Made by a program: the position numbers and the translations under genes. Below, one piece after another: positions 24,301 through 36,020 of a stretch of 64,000 nt of DNA (position 1 is its first letter; each line of letters opens with the position of its first letter). The notes below the pieces were generated by a model. The model was not told the DNA's origin and searched no databases. It worked only from the letters and a program-made list of their open reading frames with translations. Where the stretch lies: positions 236,335-300,334 of the forward strand of contig WEDG01000887.1 in the NCBI GenBank assembly GCA_017591395.1, written 5' to 3'. Source of the stretch: Schistocephalus solidus. Taxonomy: Eukaryota; Platyhelminthes; Cestoda; Diphyllobothriidea; Diphyllobothriidae.

Positions 24301-25594
24301 ACTTTGTCAAAACAGACTACCCGACTAAATAAAGTAAGCGCAGGATAAGTATGAATTTGCGTACCGGCGTAGAATCTCAAAACCTACGAATTAACAGAGT
24401 AATTTGCGTCCAGGTCATGTAGTGTATTAACCTCAAGGTCGCTTAAGTTGATGTCCATTGGCGTCTCAGTATATGGCTATCACCACGACAGAGATATGTA
24501 ATATATTATTTTATGAGTTTTGTTTGCTTTTCTTTGTATCTTTCTGCACTCCCCCCTGACTCACCAAGCTCAACCTGGCATCAAAACACAGTCACAAAAA
24601 CCGTATATTGGCTATGACACATTGACCGACAAAGCTAAACAGCCTGTCTACGCATACCATGCATCTGTGGTCCATGTATGAGAGAATGATTTTCGCACTT
24701 AAATAGAAGGAGGTGGCTCCAATCCCAAATGAGTTGGAGTATCATAAAGAGTTTGAATGTACAACCTACCTGCGCACTCACCGGGACACGATCAGAAATG
24801 AACGAACTTGAATGAACCTCAGGAAGTTTTTCTTCCCTCAAAAAGCAGTCCCATCAAGTGAGCTTACGACAGCTGACATCATTTTTAATTTCAAACGAAA
24901 GTTTGTTTGCCAATTTAAGGACAAAAAGCCTCTTGAGTAACGTGATAAGTTAAACCCAGCTTTGAAAAAATATGCCTTGCAATCTACTGATAAGCATTGA
25001 ACAGCAACCTTAGCCTTAAATTTGCACTCAATTTTAAGTCCACCGCATCGGAAATGCTTGAAAATATTGCAAAAGAGCACATACAGACTTTACTGGACAT
25101 AAATAGCATCATCGAGAGCATTTCTCCTAAGCCTTCAAAATATTCCCGTACTGCGAATTGTATCACGAGAAGAATAAGCTTCCATGCTCACTCGCTTTCA
25201 CAATTCACGTCGGTGTGCTGTTTGACTCTGCACTCGATAGTGGAAACAGACGTTTGGATAAAATTTGAGTCGGTGTATGATTCACATATGTTGTACTGTT
25301 GAATTTCAATGCGTAAACAGCATTCTAATCAGCTTAATCCGTTAATTTGCAACGTGTTCATAGTGCAGGCTTTTAAATGAAGATAGTTTCATCTTTTCAC
25401 CATAAGCAGGCGTAATGTAAGCCACTGCGATCCCATGTAAGACTTTGAACCTCGGACTTCACCATAAAATGTCGATGGGAAAAACTACCGGACCAACTGA
25501 CCGTACAGTATCACTTAGCAGCTACTGTATACTGTAAACGACATTCGTATGTCATCTTACCTAAACTGCTTCCTATTTCCTGACAGATAGTTTC
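21320..25594. other. AT-rich intergenic DNA upstream of the coiled-coil gene
   Basis: Contains the presumed promoter and 5' UTR of the minus-strand gene immediately above 21319. I could not identify a TATA box or initiator with confidence. Two plus-strand frames look mildly protein-like: 23030-23299 (including HLEVDIEGIPTDDPFPF after a possible acceptor near 23109) and 24997-25302 (including SEMLENIAKEHIQTLLDINS). Neither has a second exon or a family motif, so I do not call them as genes. A purine-rich stretch lies at 22290-22440. Confidence 0.45.
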
Positions 25595-25689
25595 TACAGG
25601 TTAATTTTCATGTCGTTGCCATCACAGAAACATGGCTCAAAGCCGAAATCGCGGATAGCGAGGTTTCGATAAATGGATACTAACTATTT

Positions 25690-26167
25690 CGAAAAAATCG
25701 AGAAAATAGACAGGGAGGTGGAGTGGCTGTATACGTTAGGACAGGTATATCAGCCGTCGAACGAGCGCACGCCATCTTCCTTGAATATGAATTTCTCTGG
25801 ATAAAGATTAAAAAGGATTGTTCACAAAACTTACAATTGACGATCTACAGACCGCCTAATATTCCAAGTGTAGCTGATGAGTCAATCCTCCATTTGCTCA
25901 AGGAAGTTGCAAGTCACCAGTAGGTGCTTATTGCTGGAGATTTCAATGCACCTTCAGTAGATTGGGTAAATCTGACTGTTGATGGTGCGCCAACTTCCTT
26001 CGGCCACAGGCTAATGGATCTCACTCTTGACCAACCTCTGGCAGAGAAGGTTAAAATACCAACGAGATTTAGAGAGAACCAGAAAGCTAATCGCCTCAAC
26101 CTAGTATTTACGAAGGACTTCTCTAACATTGATGAAGTGTATTCTATTGCACCCCTCGGTAAGAGTG
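25690..26167 (+). pseudogene. Element E endonuclease
   Basis: APE-type endonuclease domain. It keeps the Glu of ITETWL (before this interval, near 25623) and the GDFN motif near 25940; the SDH motif lies near 26165. The segment that usually reads LDLVFTK reads LNLVFTK, losing a conserved Asp. A stop after the HQ residues at 25921 and another near 25681 break the frame. The SINE insertion follows directly after the SDH motif. Confidence 0.8.
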
Positions 26168-26170
26168 ACC

Positions 26171-26340
26171 ATAGTGGCAGTTCGACCGTCGATTTCGACG
26201 AGGTCCACCGTATGCTCCACACCAGGTGGTGCAGGGACGGTGACTTGCGCGTGAATTAGTTTTAAGTGATAGTAGCCTTGCGCTGCAGCTACCGCACTCT
26301 CTCCTCCTCCCCCACCTGAGTCCGTTCAGTGCCAGAAGAG
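26171..26340 (+). mobile_element. SINE copy S4 inside element E
   Basis: Plus-strand copy of the SINE body. It begins AGTTCGACCGTCGATTTCGA, then CGAGGTCCACCGTATGC, GGTGACTTGCGCG and CTACCGCACTCTCTCCTCC, and ends near TCCGTTCAGTGCCAG. It separates the element E endonuclease (ending at SDH) from the linker, so the insertion is younger than element E. The tRNA-like head is absent. A target-site duplication is not clear. Confidence 0.75.
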
Positions 26341-26899
26341 AACGGAAGGCAAGTGAAATATATGGAAGGACGATTTTAACGCGATGAAGAATGAACTGAT
26401 GTCCGTGCAATGGGACTGTTTGCTCAAAGGGAAACCAGAGGATGACTAGCAATCATTTAAGAAGGTTTCACTCGATCTGATTGAAAGCTTTTGTTCAGTG
26501 AAGGTGCAAAAAAGACTAGTCGCCCTGCCTGGTTAACAAGAGAACTTAAGAGGCAGTTAAAGAAAAAGAATAAAAATGGAAGGTTTTTAGAGAAACAGGG
26601 TCAGCAGGGCATCTCAAGGAATTTCTTCACCACAGAAATGCTGTCAAAAAATGATTCGTCAGGCAAGGAAGAGCTATGAATCAAGAATTATTCAACAGGC
26701 TGAAAATAAACCTAAAATTCGTTTCCATTATATCAATACTCGAATAAAAAACAAGGACAAGTCGCAATACTTATGGATGGCAATGGTGTTGAAATCGTTG
26801 AAACTTGCGAGAAAACCGAGCTCTTGGGTTAGTTCTTTGCTTCGATATTCACTAAAGAACCGGAACTTTAGCTTGACCAGGACAACAGTGGTGTTATAG

Positions 26900-28507
26900 A
26901 CGCCTTCAAGTGCTTGAATATATACTCTTCACGGAACCTCTAATGAAACGAGAACCGCAAAATCTCAAAGAAGCTAAGTCATCTAGTCCGGACGATTTAC
27001 CGGCAAAGTTCTTGAGAGAATTGGCCGGCGAACTCTCCAAACCACAAGCGCATATATTGAATTCGTCCTTTGAATCTGGGAAACTGCCATCCGAATGGAA
27101 GGCAGCAAATATATACCCCATATAAAAGAGTGGTGCTCGATCTAATGTCAACAATTATCGGTCTGTCAGCCTTAACTCCATTTGCTGTAAAATAATGGAA
27201 TCGAAAATTAAGAAGGCAACCATAAATTTCCTTGAGGAAAACCGATTGCTTTCAGAGCTCCAGCACGGCTTCAGACAGAATCGCTCTTGTCTTTCCAGTT
27301 TATTGCTCGCGAAAGAGCAGTGGACTCACGCATTGGAGGAAGTTGGTAGAGTTTACGTCATTTACACTAATTTCACGAAGGCGTTTGATAGTGTCCCACA
27401 CAAACCTCTAATCTATACATTATCTGAAATTGGAATAAGAGGAATGCTGCTGACATGGATTGCAGATTTTCTTACAGCAAGATTTCAAACTGTGTGCATC
27501 GATTCCTCGAAGTCAACACCTACTCCGGTTCTAAGTGGTGTCCCCAAAGGTTCCGTCGTAGGACCATTACTCTTTTTAGTCTAAATCAACGACTGCGTTT
27601 AAGACCTGAGTTGCAGTGCCGTCGGGTTTGCAGACTTTGTTAAATTGTGGAGGGTCATCAGATCTGATGCCAATAGGCACACACTTCCACAGATTCTCAA
27701 CCATCTTAGAAGCTGGTCTGCTCGTTGGCTCTTAAATTTCAACCTTGGGAAGGGTGTGGTCCTAAGACTCCGTACCAGAAAGACCAGTAAAGAGGAGGAT
27801 TCCTACCAATACCTTCTCAATGGGCACCCCCTTTCGATTGCTGAGGAATAGAAGGACGTCAATGTTCTAATAAAATCCTCACTCAAACCATCTTTACAGA
27901 CTGTCAAGGCAGCTAAACGCGCAACACAAGTTTTTTTGCGCTCAGACGTGGATTTTTACAGATTGATAAGGAACTATTCAGAAAAACCTACGGAGCATTT
28001 CTTCGATCTCACTTGGAATATGCCGTCCAGGCCTGGCGTCCGTGGTTTAAGAAGGATTATCTACAGTTCGAACGAGTACAGGGGAGGGCTACGAAGATGG
28101 TCAAGAATCTTAGTCATCTGCCTAACGAAACCAGACAAGTTTAATTTGATTTGTTTCCTCTCAATTACAGGCATCTACGCGGTGACCTCATCCAAACCTA
28201 CCGGGTTATCAGAGGCCGCGAGTGTGCCCTTGAATTTGCTGACTTCTTCGAATCGGCTGAGATGGAACATTTGCGGGGTCCTCCCTTTAAACTGCAGAGT
28301 AAGTTGGTCCGCACGGACGTCCGTCGGAACGCCTTTTCACACAGGGTCGTTGGTGCATGGAACGGACTCCCTGATGATGTGGTCATTTCAGAAACTGTTG
28401 ACAAATTTGAATGCAAACTGGATACTCATTTGCTGAGAAACTATTGGGCATATAATGAAGCTTGTGTCAGTAGTGGCAGCTTATGCCTGGCCCACATATA
28501 TCAATGA
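26900..28507 (+). pseudogene. Element E reverse transcriptase and C-terminal region
   Basis: RT of the CR1 type: SSPDDLPAKFLRELAG (finger), NNYRSVSLNSICCKIMES, LLSELQHGFRQNRSC, FTKAFDSVPHKPL, LSGVPKGSVVGPLLF, then FADFVKLW at about 27627-27650, where the second catalytic Asp of the usual FADD box is Phe. The C-terminal part reads RRNAFSHRVVGAWNGLPDDVV at about 28322-28383, typical of CR1-like proteins. Stops at about 27122, 27582 and 27849 and a frameshift near 28000 inactivate it. Confidence 0.85.
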
Positions 28508-28615
28508 CCTAACGTTTTCATTTTCAGAGTTATTGCTGTAAATATTTATTTTTTTATCATTTTTGAATGTAAATAGGGAGCTTAAGGGCGAAAGCCTTAT
28601 TCCCTCAATAAAATG

Positions 28616-29099
28616 ACTTAAAGTCCCTTAAAATAATACCTCAGAAGCTAATAAAACGAACAAAATTCAGCACATTCATTTAAAGTTCTATTTTGAATAA
28701 GTTCGGATAGAGATGGCATTTCGTTTACTCTTCGTTAATTATAAACGTGGGATCAACATTCAGACTTAAAAATCATAAGAATAATTGAGGTCCATTCTGC
28801 TTGTGGGAGGAATCTACACAAAATGCAAACTAAAAATACACCACTGAGCATACCGATGAAGACCAATTTGAACACATTATTAAAGACTGTAACAAAGTGC
28901 ATGATCTAAGCTTCCATCACCTAAAGCAAGCAGGATGCAGAAACGAGTTTTTTCCCTGACAGACCATTTTGCCTGGTAGTTCAGGCAGTCTCAGAGGCTA
29001 CTGGGGAAACGCCAAAAGAAAGGGTAAAAAGGATCTGCTGATATTTCAAAATTTATTGAATGATACGTAAGAAACTGGTATGATAGTCGAAATCAGAAA
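28616..29099. other. Spacer between elements E and B
   Basis: AT-rich sequence with no recognisable coding or repeat structure; it may hold the 5' UTR of element B. Confidence 0.35.
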
Positions 29100-29219
29100 G
29101 ATCTTTCGATTGGGGCCTCTCGTTAGAAATGAAACGCATGATGTCGACCAAGACCGTTAAAAGTCGTCTTGGGGAGCAAACAGCAGGTAGATCTATTGCT
29201 CTCTCGAAAGTCCTGACTA

Positions 29220-29564
29220 CGAAAGAATCATCGTGGAGTTTTTTTAGCCGGATTACCCTCCCATCGATCGGCTGAAAATGAGGACACTGCTAGCAGAATT
29301 GAAAAGCCGTCAATACGAGGGGGAACAAAACTTGAAAATTGTAGACAACAAAATCGTAAAAATGGTGCGGTCTTTTTTATGGGAACATCAGGTGAAATTG
29401 ACGGCAACCACGCAGCTCAAAAGCCCTACCAAATGCCTTTAGATTTGAACGCCGACAGGAGAGTGGATTTATCTTGGGAAATATGCAGCAATAATCATCA
29501 TGTGGAAGAAAAGAACAAAAATCTTCAGAAATCGAGGGAACAAAACAAGATTAAAATAATGTAA
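29220..29564 (+). pseudogene. Element B ORF1 remnant
   Basis: A frame containing PPIDRLKMRTLLAELKSRQ and then EGEQNLKIVDNKIVKMV lies just before the endonuclease, where CR1-type elements place their nucleic-acid-binding ORF1. The frame is broken by stops. Assignment as ORF1 rests on position and general character only. Confidence 0.4.
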
Positions 29565-30200
29565 ACAAATGTGCAGAGTCTATTGAGCAAAATGAATGAA
29601 ATCGAACTGGCCATGGATCATTAACAACCTGACTTCATAGCTCCAACTAAAACATGGTTAAATGAACAAATCGTAGCCACAGCAGTCAGGATAAACAGGT
29701 TTCAGCTTATCCGTATGGATAGAAATGGACGTAGGGGTGGTGGAATCGCAATGTTTATACGAGAAGGCATTTACTTCATTCCTGATGGGCCCTCGCCAAA
29801 TAGTAACTCGTCTTGTGAAATACTTGGTTGTAAACTAAAAGTCCCAAACAAACCAGACCTCCATATTGCCGTGGTATATCAACCCCCAGGACAGCGAACG
29901 GACACGGACGAAGCACTTATCACAGAGGTAAAGCAAATTTGCCTTAGCAAACACTAATAAATACTTGGAGATTTCAACGCTCCCGATATCGATTGGGTGT
30001 CAATGTACTGCTCGCGATCGGAAATTTATTCGAACAGAAATTACTTCAGATGGTAAATGACGAGTTTCTTACCCAACATGTCACAATGGAGACGCGGTTC
30101 CGAAATGGGCAGCAGTCAAGCTGTTTGGATCTAATAATTAGTAGAGGCGACAATTGCATCCTTGCATTAAGTTCTTACGTGCCGCTTGCATGAAGTGATC
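29565..30200 (+). pseudogene. Element B endonuclease
   Basis: APE-type endonuclease beginning at the TNVQSLLSKMNEI segment. GRRGGGIAMFIREG, a GDFNAPDIDWV motif at about 29969-30001, SCLDLIISRGDN and SDHCVL are recognisable. The usual ITETWL reads PTKTWL, replacing the catalytic Glu by Lys, and stops occur at 29958-29963 and near 30195. It is inactive. Confidence 0.8.
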
Positions 30201-30634
30201 ATTGTGTTCTTGCTTGGGAGTACAGTCATTTTTCTGTACCCAAATGTCGTTCAGTTAGGCAGAGAAATGTATGGAAAGGTGATTATCCCAAAGTGAAAGA
30301 AAAACTGAATAGGATAGACTGGAGCCCTGCACATGTACGTGATCCCAACGCTGCCTGGTTCTTCATTAGTAATTTGATTCAGGAGTTGGTAGAGAAATTC
30401 TGCCCACTTAAAAGGCGATCATGCGTCTCCCGACCCCAGTGTGTGACATCGGAAATAGAAAGGAATGTCAAGAAGAGAAGAAGCCTGCGGAGAACATATG
30501 CCAGATATCAACAACCCGAACATTTTTCCGCTTTTAAGAAACAGCGAAATCGGTGTCGGAATCTTCTGTGAAAAGAAAGATCAGCCTTTGAGTCAGAAAT
30601 AGTCAAAGACATACCACGAAATTCGAAAAGGTTT

Positions 30635-31621
30635 TTGCTTACGTACAGTACTGCCACATCTACAAAAAAAATAGGCACGGTGTCGTTTCCAATGGACACA
30701 GTAAGAAAAACTCTAAAACAGCTACAGCCCACTCAATCACCTGGCCCAGATGGTTTATCCACAAAAGCTCTCAATGAACTCACAGACCAGCTGGCCTATC
30801 CACTCTCCAAGATATTTGAAAGTTCGATGGAGGCGGGGGCTCTGCCTACCGAGTGGAAGATAGCCAACATAACCCCATCTATAAAGAAGGAGAGAGGATA
30901 TCACCAAACAGTTTCCGACCAGTCAGCCTCACAAGTATCTGTTGCAAAATGATTGAGAAGATAATCAAAACGGAATTGATGAGGCATCTTGAAGAGAATA
31001 ACTTGCTTAGTTCATATCAACATGGATTTCGACGTGGTCGATCCTGCCTCACAAACCTGCTCTCATCCATGGAAAATTGGAAAAAATCATTAGAAATAGG
31101 TTTGTCAGTCATTGCGATCCACATTGACTTAAGCAAAGCCTTTGACAGGGTTTCACACAGACGTCTGATCTTTAAGCTGCGTCAAATGGATGTGACTGGC
31201 AACTTACTCAAATGGTTGGATTACTTCCTCACAGGCAGGCGCCAGCGTGTTTTTATTGTAGACGCCAAGTCTCACTGGGAAACCGTTCACACTGGAGTTC
31301 CGCAGGGCAGCGTTCTAGGTCCCATTTTGTTTCTGATATACGTGAACGACTGCCTTGATTGTCTGGCATGCGAGAAGATAATGTTCGCTGACGATCTGAA
31401 GTTATGGAACTCTATTGAAAAACCGGAGGATGCGCGGAAATTACAAAAAAACTTAGATCGCTTGCAAACATGGTGTAATTAGTGGCTGCTGAACCTTAAT
31501 TTTAACAAATGCCAAATAATCCGACTGCGGTCTAGTTCCAGAAGGATGATTAGGTTTGAATATCAGTACTTCATCAGTGGTTACCAACTCCAGGAGGTAA
31601 ATATTCTAAAGGACTTGGGTA
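30635..31621 (+). pseudogene. Element B reverse transcriptase, first part
   Basis: RT finger and palm. SPGPDGLSTKALNEL, then after a frameshift near 30890 SFRPVSLTSICCKMIEKII, SSYQHGFRRGRSC, DLSKAFDRVSHRRL, TGVPQGSVLGPILF and an intact FADD box at 31384-31395. The frame 30853-31482 is open for 209 codons, so this copy decayed less than E in the palm. It stops at 31482 and is interrupted by A2 at 31622. Confidence 0.85.
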
Positions 31622-31624
31622 TAT

Positions 31625-32300
31625 AAATAAATAAATAAATAATCTGTATATTTAAGGCTTAGAGAGCCCCGTCATTTCAACCTTCGTATTGCGGTATAAA
31701 TAAATACAAAGTGGATAATCGCTGCACTATGTGAGCAGGCGTATTAACAGCAGAAATGAACAATATGGTAGGCATGTCCGATTAAGAACGATTTGCCATT
31801 TTATAACAAAAGTTAACAATCTTTATCATACACGGTGAACTAGAAAAGAAGCAGTAAAAAAACTCCTTCCTGTTTAATCGGAGGCGGAGTTTAGAGAACA
31901 GCCAATTTAAAAAAATTTTGGAGAAAAAAACTGTTTCATTAAAAAATTAATAGCTAGATGAAATGGGATAGTACTATGATGTTGCTGACAACGTATGAGG
32001 GTTCGGAACGCTCGTATGAGAGATAATATAGAAGTCAGAGCTCCTGTTTGTAACCACCAGTGGAGGTGATAGAGGATGAACTCATCGTGGACCCCAGGGT
32101 CAAAACGAAGAGTAGACAGTATAGGTGATGAGATCATCATCGAGATGCAACATTGCCGACGGCATAGTCCACCAATCAAAGAGTCAAAACCATGAGAACC
32201 CGCCTTGATTATCAACTGAACCTGAAGACCAGCGTCGGGGTTGCAAAAGCGGAGGAAAGTATCAAGGTTGTCAAAAGTTGGCGATGCTAGTTTAAAAGGG
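31625..32300 (-). repeat. A-type 3' tail, copy in A2
   Basis: The roughly 0.7-kb tail that ends in (TAAA)n. Reading in the minus direction it includes the words ACTTTCCTCCGCTTTTGCAA, CACCTCCACTGGTGGTTACA, CTCCGCCTCCGATTAAAC and TTTATTTATACCGC. Homologous tails occur at 33533-34220 (-), 43880-44575 (+), 47855-48680 (+) and 55223-55840 (-). Confidence 0.85.
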
Positions 32301-32486
32301 GGGCGAAAAAAAGTGAATGCAAATATTGACTCTGCAGAGGATGATGGAAATATAACAAGAGACCAATATAATAACAAAGGAGCTGCCTCAAATACCAGGA
32401 GGACCCTTTTCGAAATCCAAAAAGTTGCGAGTTTGGGAAGGAAACAGACAATAAAGACTTTATATCTTCCGAAAATAAATGTTTGC

Positions 32487-32963
32487 TTACTTTGTTTTGA
32501 AAATAGCTAATGTGGACGACAACCTAATTTGCAGTGGAAGATTATTCCAGATGAAAGCATATTTGGAGGCAAAAAACTGAGAACGATTAGTTGTGGAGCT
32601 AAGGGGTGGTGAAATGATCATGGAGGAATTACGAGTGGCATAGGGTCGATCTACCGGAGTAAGAGCATTAATTCCTGGGAGATTTGGGCTAGAGTTAACG
32701 CGAAACAGGAAGCAGAGACCGGCTTTGAGTGTTCTTACCCACAGAAATTTAATGTTTGTTAACTGGCATCTATCCGTATAAGATATACTTGATGTAGGAA
32801 GAGAAAATAGTCTTCGAGTAAAAACCCTCTGAACTTTTTCAATCTTATTGCGGTCAGAGGCGTTCATCAGCCCAAAGAGGGGGCAGCAGTATTCTAGGAT
32901 AGGAAGAACCCACATGCGGTACAGGTCTAACTTTATTTCCGGAAGGAAGAAATTATGCGACAT
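32487..32963 (-). pseudogene. Element A2 RT C-terminal fragment
   Basis: 158-codon open frame for the C-terminal domain of the element A RT: ILEYCCPLFGLMNASDRNKI, then KVQRVFTRRLFSLP, and FFASKYAFIWNNLPLQIR near the end. It is very similar to 43140-43675 in A3 and to 35166-34500 in A1. No catalytic part is present. Confidence 0.85.
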
Positions 32964-33084
32964 ATCTGGGCAGCCTTTGCAGAAATTCGATCTGCATTAG
33001 GCGATAATGCTAGCTTATTCGTGTAACTTAGACCTAAGTCTTTTATGGTTGATCGTTCTAAAAGTGTACTATTTTGAAATATGG

Positions 33085-33533
33085 ATAACACCAACTCTCA
33101 AACCACCATCGCACTGTGCGAATATCGCAAAGAAAGCTATGTGTATCTTAGGCGTTATCAGGAGATCCTTCGTTAATTTTAACGGATAGCTTTTTGAGCG
33201 CGTGTTTGGAACATTTATCCGGCCAGTGTTGGAATATTGCATTCAGGCGTGGCGCCCTAGGACGAAACATGACTACGCTCTGCTGTAAAAAGTTCAACGG
33301 AGGGCAATGAAAACATTCAGCGGATTGGAATGCCTACCCTATGAGGGCCGCCTAGAAAGACATACAATTTTTCCTCTCTCTTAAAGGCAATACAGAGGGG
33401 ATATGATCTTAGTCTTCGAACTGGTCAGAAAAGTTATTTTTGCTTTTCAGATGGCCAACTTTTTGAATTGGCAAACATGACAAGTCTCCGAGGTCACCAA
33501 TACAAACTGAAAAGAAAACACGCCAAACTTAAA
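33085..33533 (+). pseudogene. Element B RT C-terminal region, resumed
   Basis: Continuation of element B after the A2 insertion. It reads ITPTLKPPSHCANIAKKAMC, LGVIRRSFVNF, RPVLEYCIQAWRP and VQRRAMKTFSGLECLPYEGR, a standard CR1 thumb/connection region. Three stop codons interrupt it. The last part (the WNSLP region expected next) is missing because element A1 begins here. Confidence 0.85.
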
Positions 33534-34242
33534 TAAATAATAAATAAATAAATAAATTGTTCATTTAAGGCCCAGAGAGGCCCGTCATTTCAAACTTAGT
33601 ATCGCGGTATAAATAAATACAAAGTGGATAATTGCTGCACTATGTGAGCAGCCATATTAACAGCAGAAATTAACAATATGTTAGGCATATCCGATTCAGA
33701 ACGATTTGCAATTTTAAAAAAATAGACAACAATCTTTAACATAAACGGTGAACTAGAAAAGAAGCAAAAAAACACCTACGGTTAAATCGGAGGCTGAGTT
33801 CAGCGAGCTGCCAATTTAAAAAAAATAGGAGAAAAAACCGCTCCACTAAAAAAATAATAGCTAGATGCAATGGGATAGTGCTGTGATGTTGCTGACAACG
33901 TATGAGGGTTCGGCAAGCTCCTTGTCGTGTGTGAGCTAATAAAGCAGTCAGAGCTACTGTTTGTAACCACCAGTGGAGGTGAGAGAGGACGGACTCATCG
34001 TGGACACCAGGGTCAAAACAAAGACGGGACAGTAGAGGTCATGAGATCATCATCGAGATGCGACCTTGCCGACTGCATAGTCCACCAATCAAAGAGTCAA
34101 AACTATCAGAACCCGCCTTGATCCTCAACTGAACCTGGAGACCATCGTCGGGGTTGCAAAAGCGGAGAAAAGTACCAATGTTCTCAAGACTTGGCGATGC
34201 TAGTTTAAAATGAGGGGGGGCAAAAATTAAATGCAAAGATTA

Positions 34243-34335
34243 ACTCTGCAGAGGATGATGGACATATAATAAGAGACCAATATAAGATTGACTCTGCAGA
34301 GGATGATGGACATATAATAAGAGAACATTATAATA
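34243..34335 (-). repeat. 48-bp tandem duplication in the A1 3' region
   Basis: The word ACTCTGCAGAGGATGATGGA starts at 34243 and again at 34291, a 48-bp period. The homologous place in A3 (43785-43880) also has two units, while A2 has one unit near 32325. A small variable-number repeat in the element's 3' region. Confidence 0.8.
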
Positions 34336-34419
34336 TCAAGGGAGCTGCCTCAAATACCAGGAGGACCCTTTTCGAAATCCAAAAGTTGCGAGTTAGGGAA
34401 GGAAACAGACAAAAAGGGC

Positions 34420-36020
34420 TTTATATCTTCCGAGGTTAAATGGTTGCGTTACTTTGTTTTGAAAATAGCTAATGTGGACGACAACCTAATTTGCAGTGGA
34501 AGATTATTCCAGATGAAAGCATATTTGGAGGCAAAAAACTGAGAACGATTAGTTGTGGAGCTAAGGGGTGGTGAAATGATCATAGAGGAATAACGAGTGG
34601 CATAGGGTTGATCTACCGGAGTTAGAGCGTTAATTCGTGGGAGATTTGGGCTAGAGTTAACGCGAAACAGGAAGCAGAGACCGGCTTTGAGTGTTCTAAC
34701 CCACAGAAATTTAATGTTTGCTAACTGGCATCTATCCGTATAAGAGATACTGGATCCAGGAAGAGAAAATAGTCTTCGAGTAAAAACCCTCTGAACTTTT
34801 TCAATCAGAGGCGTTCATCAGCCCAAAGAGGGGACAGCAGTATTCTAGAATAGGAAGAACAAACATGCGGTACAGGTCTAACTTTATTTCCGGAAGGAAG
34901 AAATTATGCGATATAAAACCACATATCTGAGCAGCCTTTGCAGAAATTCGATCTCCATGAGGCGATAATGCTAGCTTGTTCATGTAACTTAGACCTAAGG
35001 CTTTTATGGTTGATTTTTTTAAAAGTGTACTATTTTGAAATACGATGGGTCCAGGAAGCTTAGCGGGGCCAAAACACATAAAAATACTCATGGATGAAGA
35101 AAACTCCATCTGCCAAGTACAGCTCCAACGTGAGAGCATAAGTAGATCAGTGTTGATTTTATCCACGCAACTATTGGCAGTGTCTTTAGAAAATGAATAA
35201 ATGCACTTGCTATCGTCAGCGTAAACAAACGTTTTTGAATTTGTGAGTAAAGCTGAAATTTTCTTTTATGTACAGAATAAAGAGGAGGGGACCTAGAACC
35301 GTGCCTTGTAAAAGGCCACTCGTGATCGGTTGAGGCGCCGAGTTGCCATTACCTACTTAGACCTTCTGGCTGCGGTTAGACAAGTAGGAACCAATGAAGT
35401 CAAGGAGAGGAGGCCGGATGCCGAGGGCTTCCAGTTTCACCAGAAGACGTCTGTGCGGTACCTTGTCAAAGGCTTTGCTCAGGTCAAAGAAGATCACAAC
35501 CACTGACTGCTGCTCATTACGAAGGGAAGTGACGAGGTTAAGAAAAGCTAAATGACACACTTTGCATGATCTCCCAGGTAGAAAACCATATTGTGAGTCG
35601 CTTAAGTGCTTATTTTCTAAGCAAAAGTCGAGAATTTGATTAAAAATAATTTTTTCAAGAAGTTTTGCAAGAGCCGGGGTTTTGTGAACGCCTCGATAAT
35701 TATTTACGTCCGAACGAGATCCCGACTTGAAGACAGGAAGAATAAAAGATGTCTTCCATGAGTCAGGAAAGAATCCGTTTAAAAGATAAACTGAGAATAC
35801 ATGGCTAAGCAATAGGGAAAAGCTCGGCACTCTCTTAATAACTAAGTTTGGAATACCATCAGTCCCCGAAGAGTGCGAGTTTTTCAGACGCATTATTTGC
35901 TTACGAATTAGTTCTATGGAGAAATCAATGGTTCTGATAACATTAAATGAGGATGCCTGAAACGTCGGAACTGGTTCAGATTCCATCGTAAGATGATTTG
36001 CAAAGAATGCACTAAACAAT
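34420..36020 (-). pseudogene. Element A1 reverse transcriptase
   Basis: RT with FSAFFANHLTMESEP (N-terminal finger), SSGTDGIPNLVIKR, FILPVFKSGSRSDVNNYR, YGFLPGRSCKVCH and DLSKAFDKVPHRRLLVKLEA in one 220-codon frame (36019-35357). YADD is at 35212-35223 and the C-terminal part in 35166-34500. A short deletion removes part of the NASDRSKIEKVQRVF segment near 34800-34806. Not functional but well preserved. Confidence 0.85.

Larger units (their letters stand above)
25595..28615 (+). mobile_element. CR1-type retrotransposon E (decayed)
   Basis: A plus-strand non-LTR element with endonuclease (about 25595-26170), a SINE insertion (26171-26340), linker, RT (about 26910-27850) and C-terminal domain to about 28507. 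The 3' region ends near an AATAAA at 28606-28611. Endonuclease motifs visible are ITETWL, RQGGGVAVYVR, AGDFNAPSVDW and LGKSDH. There are several in-frame stops and at least one frameshift around 28000-28150, and the catalytic RT box reads FADF. Not active. No ORF1 was found upstream. Confidence 0.88.
31622..33085 (-). mobile_element. Element A2, 5'-truncated CR1-type copy nested in element B
   Basis: Minus-strand insertion. It starts at about 33085 inside the RT C-terminal region and carries the end of the RT frame (32963-32487), which has only a few differences from copies A1 and A3. It ends with the A-type 3' tail and a (TAAA)n run at 31625-31645. The flanks share ATAT (GGGTATAT on the left, ATATGGATAAC on the right), compatible with a 4-bp target-site duplication. 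5' truncation and the tail repeat are typical of target-primed insertion. Confidence 0.88.
29100..33533 (+). mobile_element. CR1-type retrotransposon B, interrupted by element A2
   Basis: A plus-strand CR1-like element related to E. It has an ORF1 remnant (about 29220-29560), endonuclease (about 29565-30200), linker, RT (30635-31620), then a foreign minus-strand insertion at 31622-33085. The RT C-terminal region resumes at 33085-33533. The join is seamless: the RT stops in KDLGI and resumes with WITPTLKP after the insert. The 3' end is cut at 33533, where element A1 begins with its own (TAAA)n tail. Confidence 0.88.

Noticed and set aside
24997..25302. Small plus-strand gene
   Set aside because: Open for 101 codons and mildly protein-like, but no motif, and AT-rich context; kept only as a note in the intergenic entry.
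31625..31645. Telomere- or satellite-like (TAAA)n
   Set aside because: The runs sit exactly at 3' ends of element tails and are the normal end of these LINEs.
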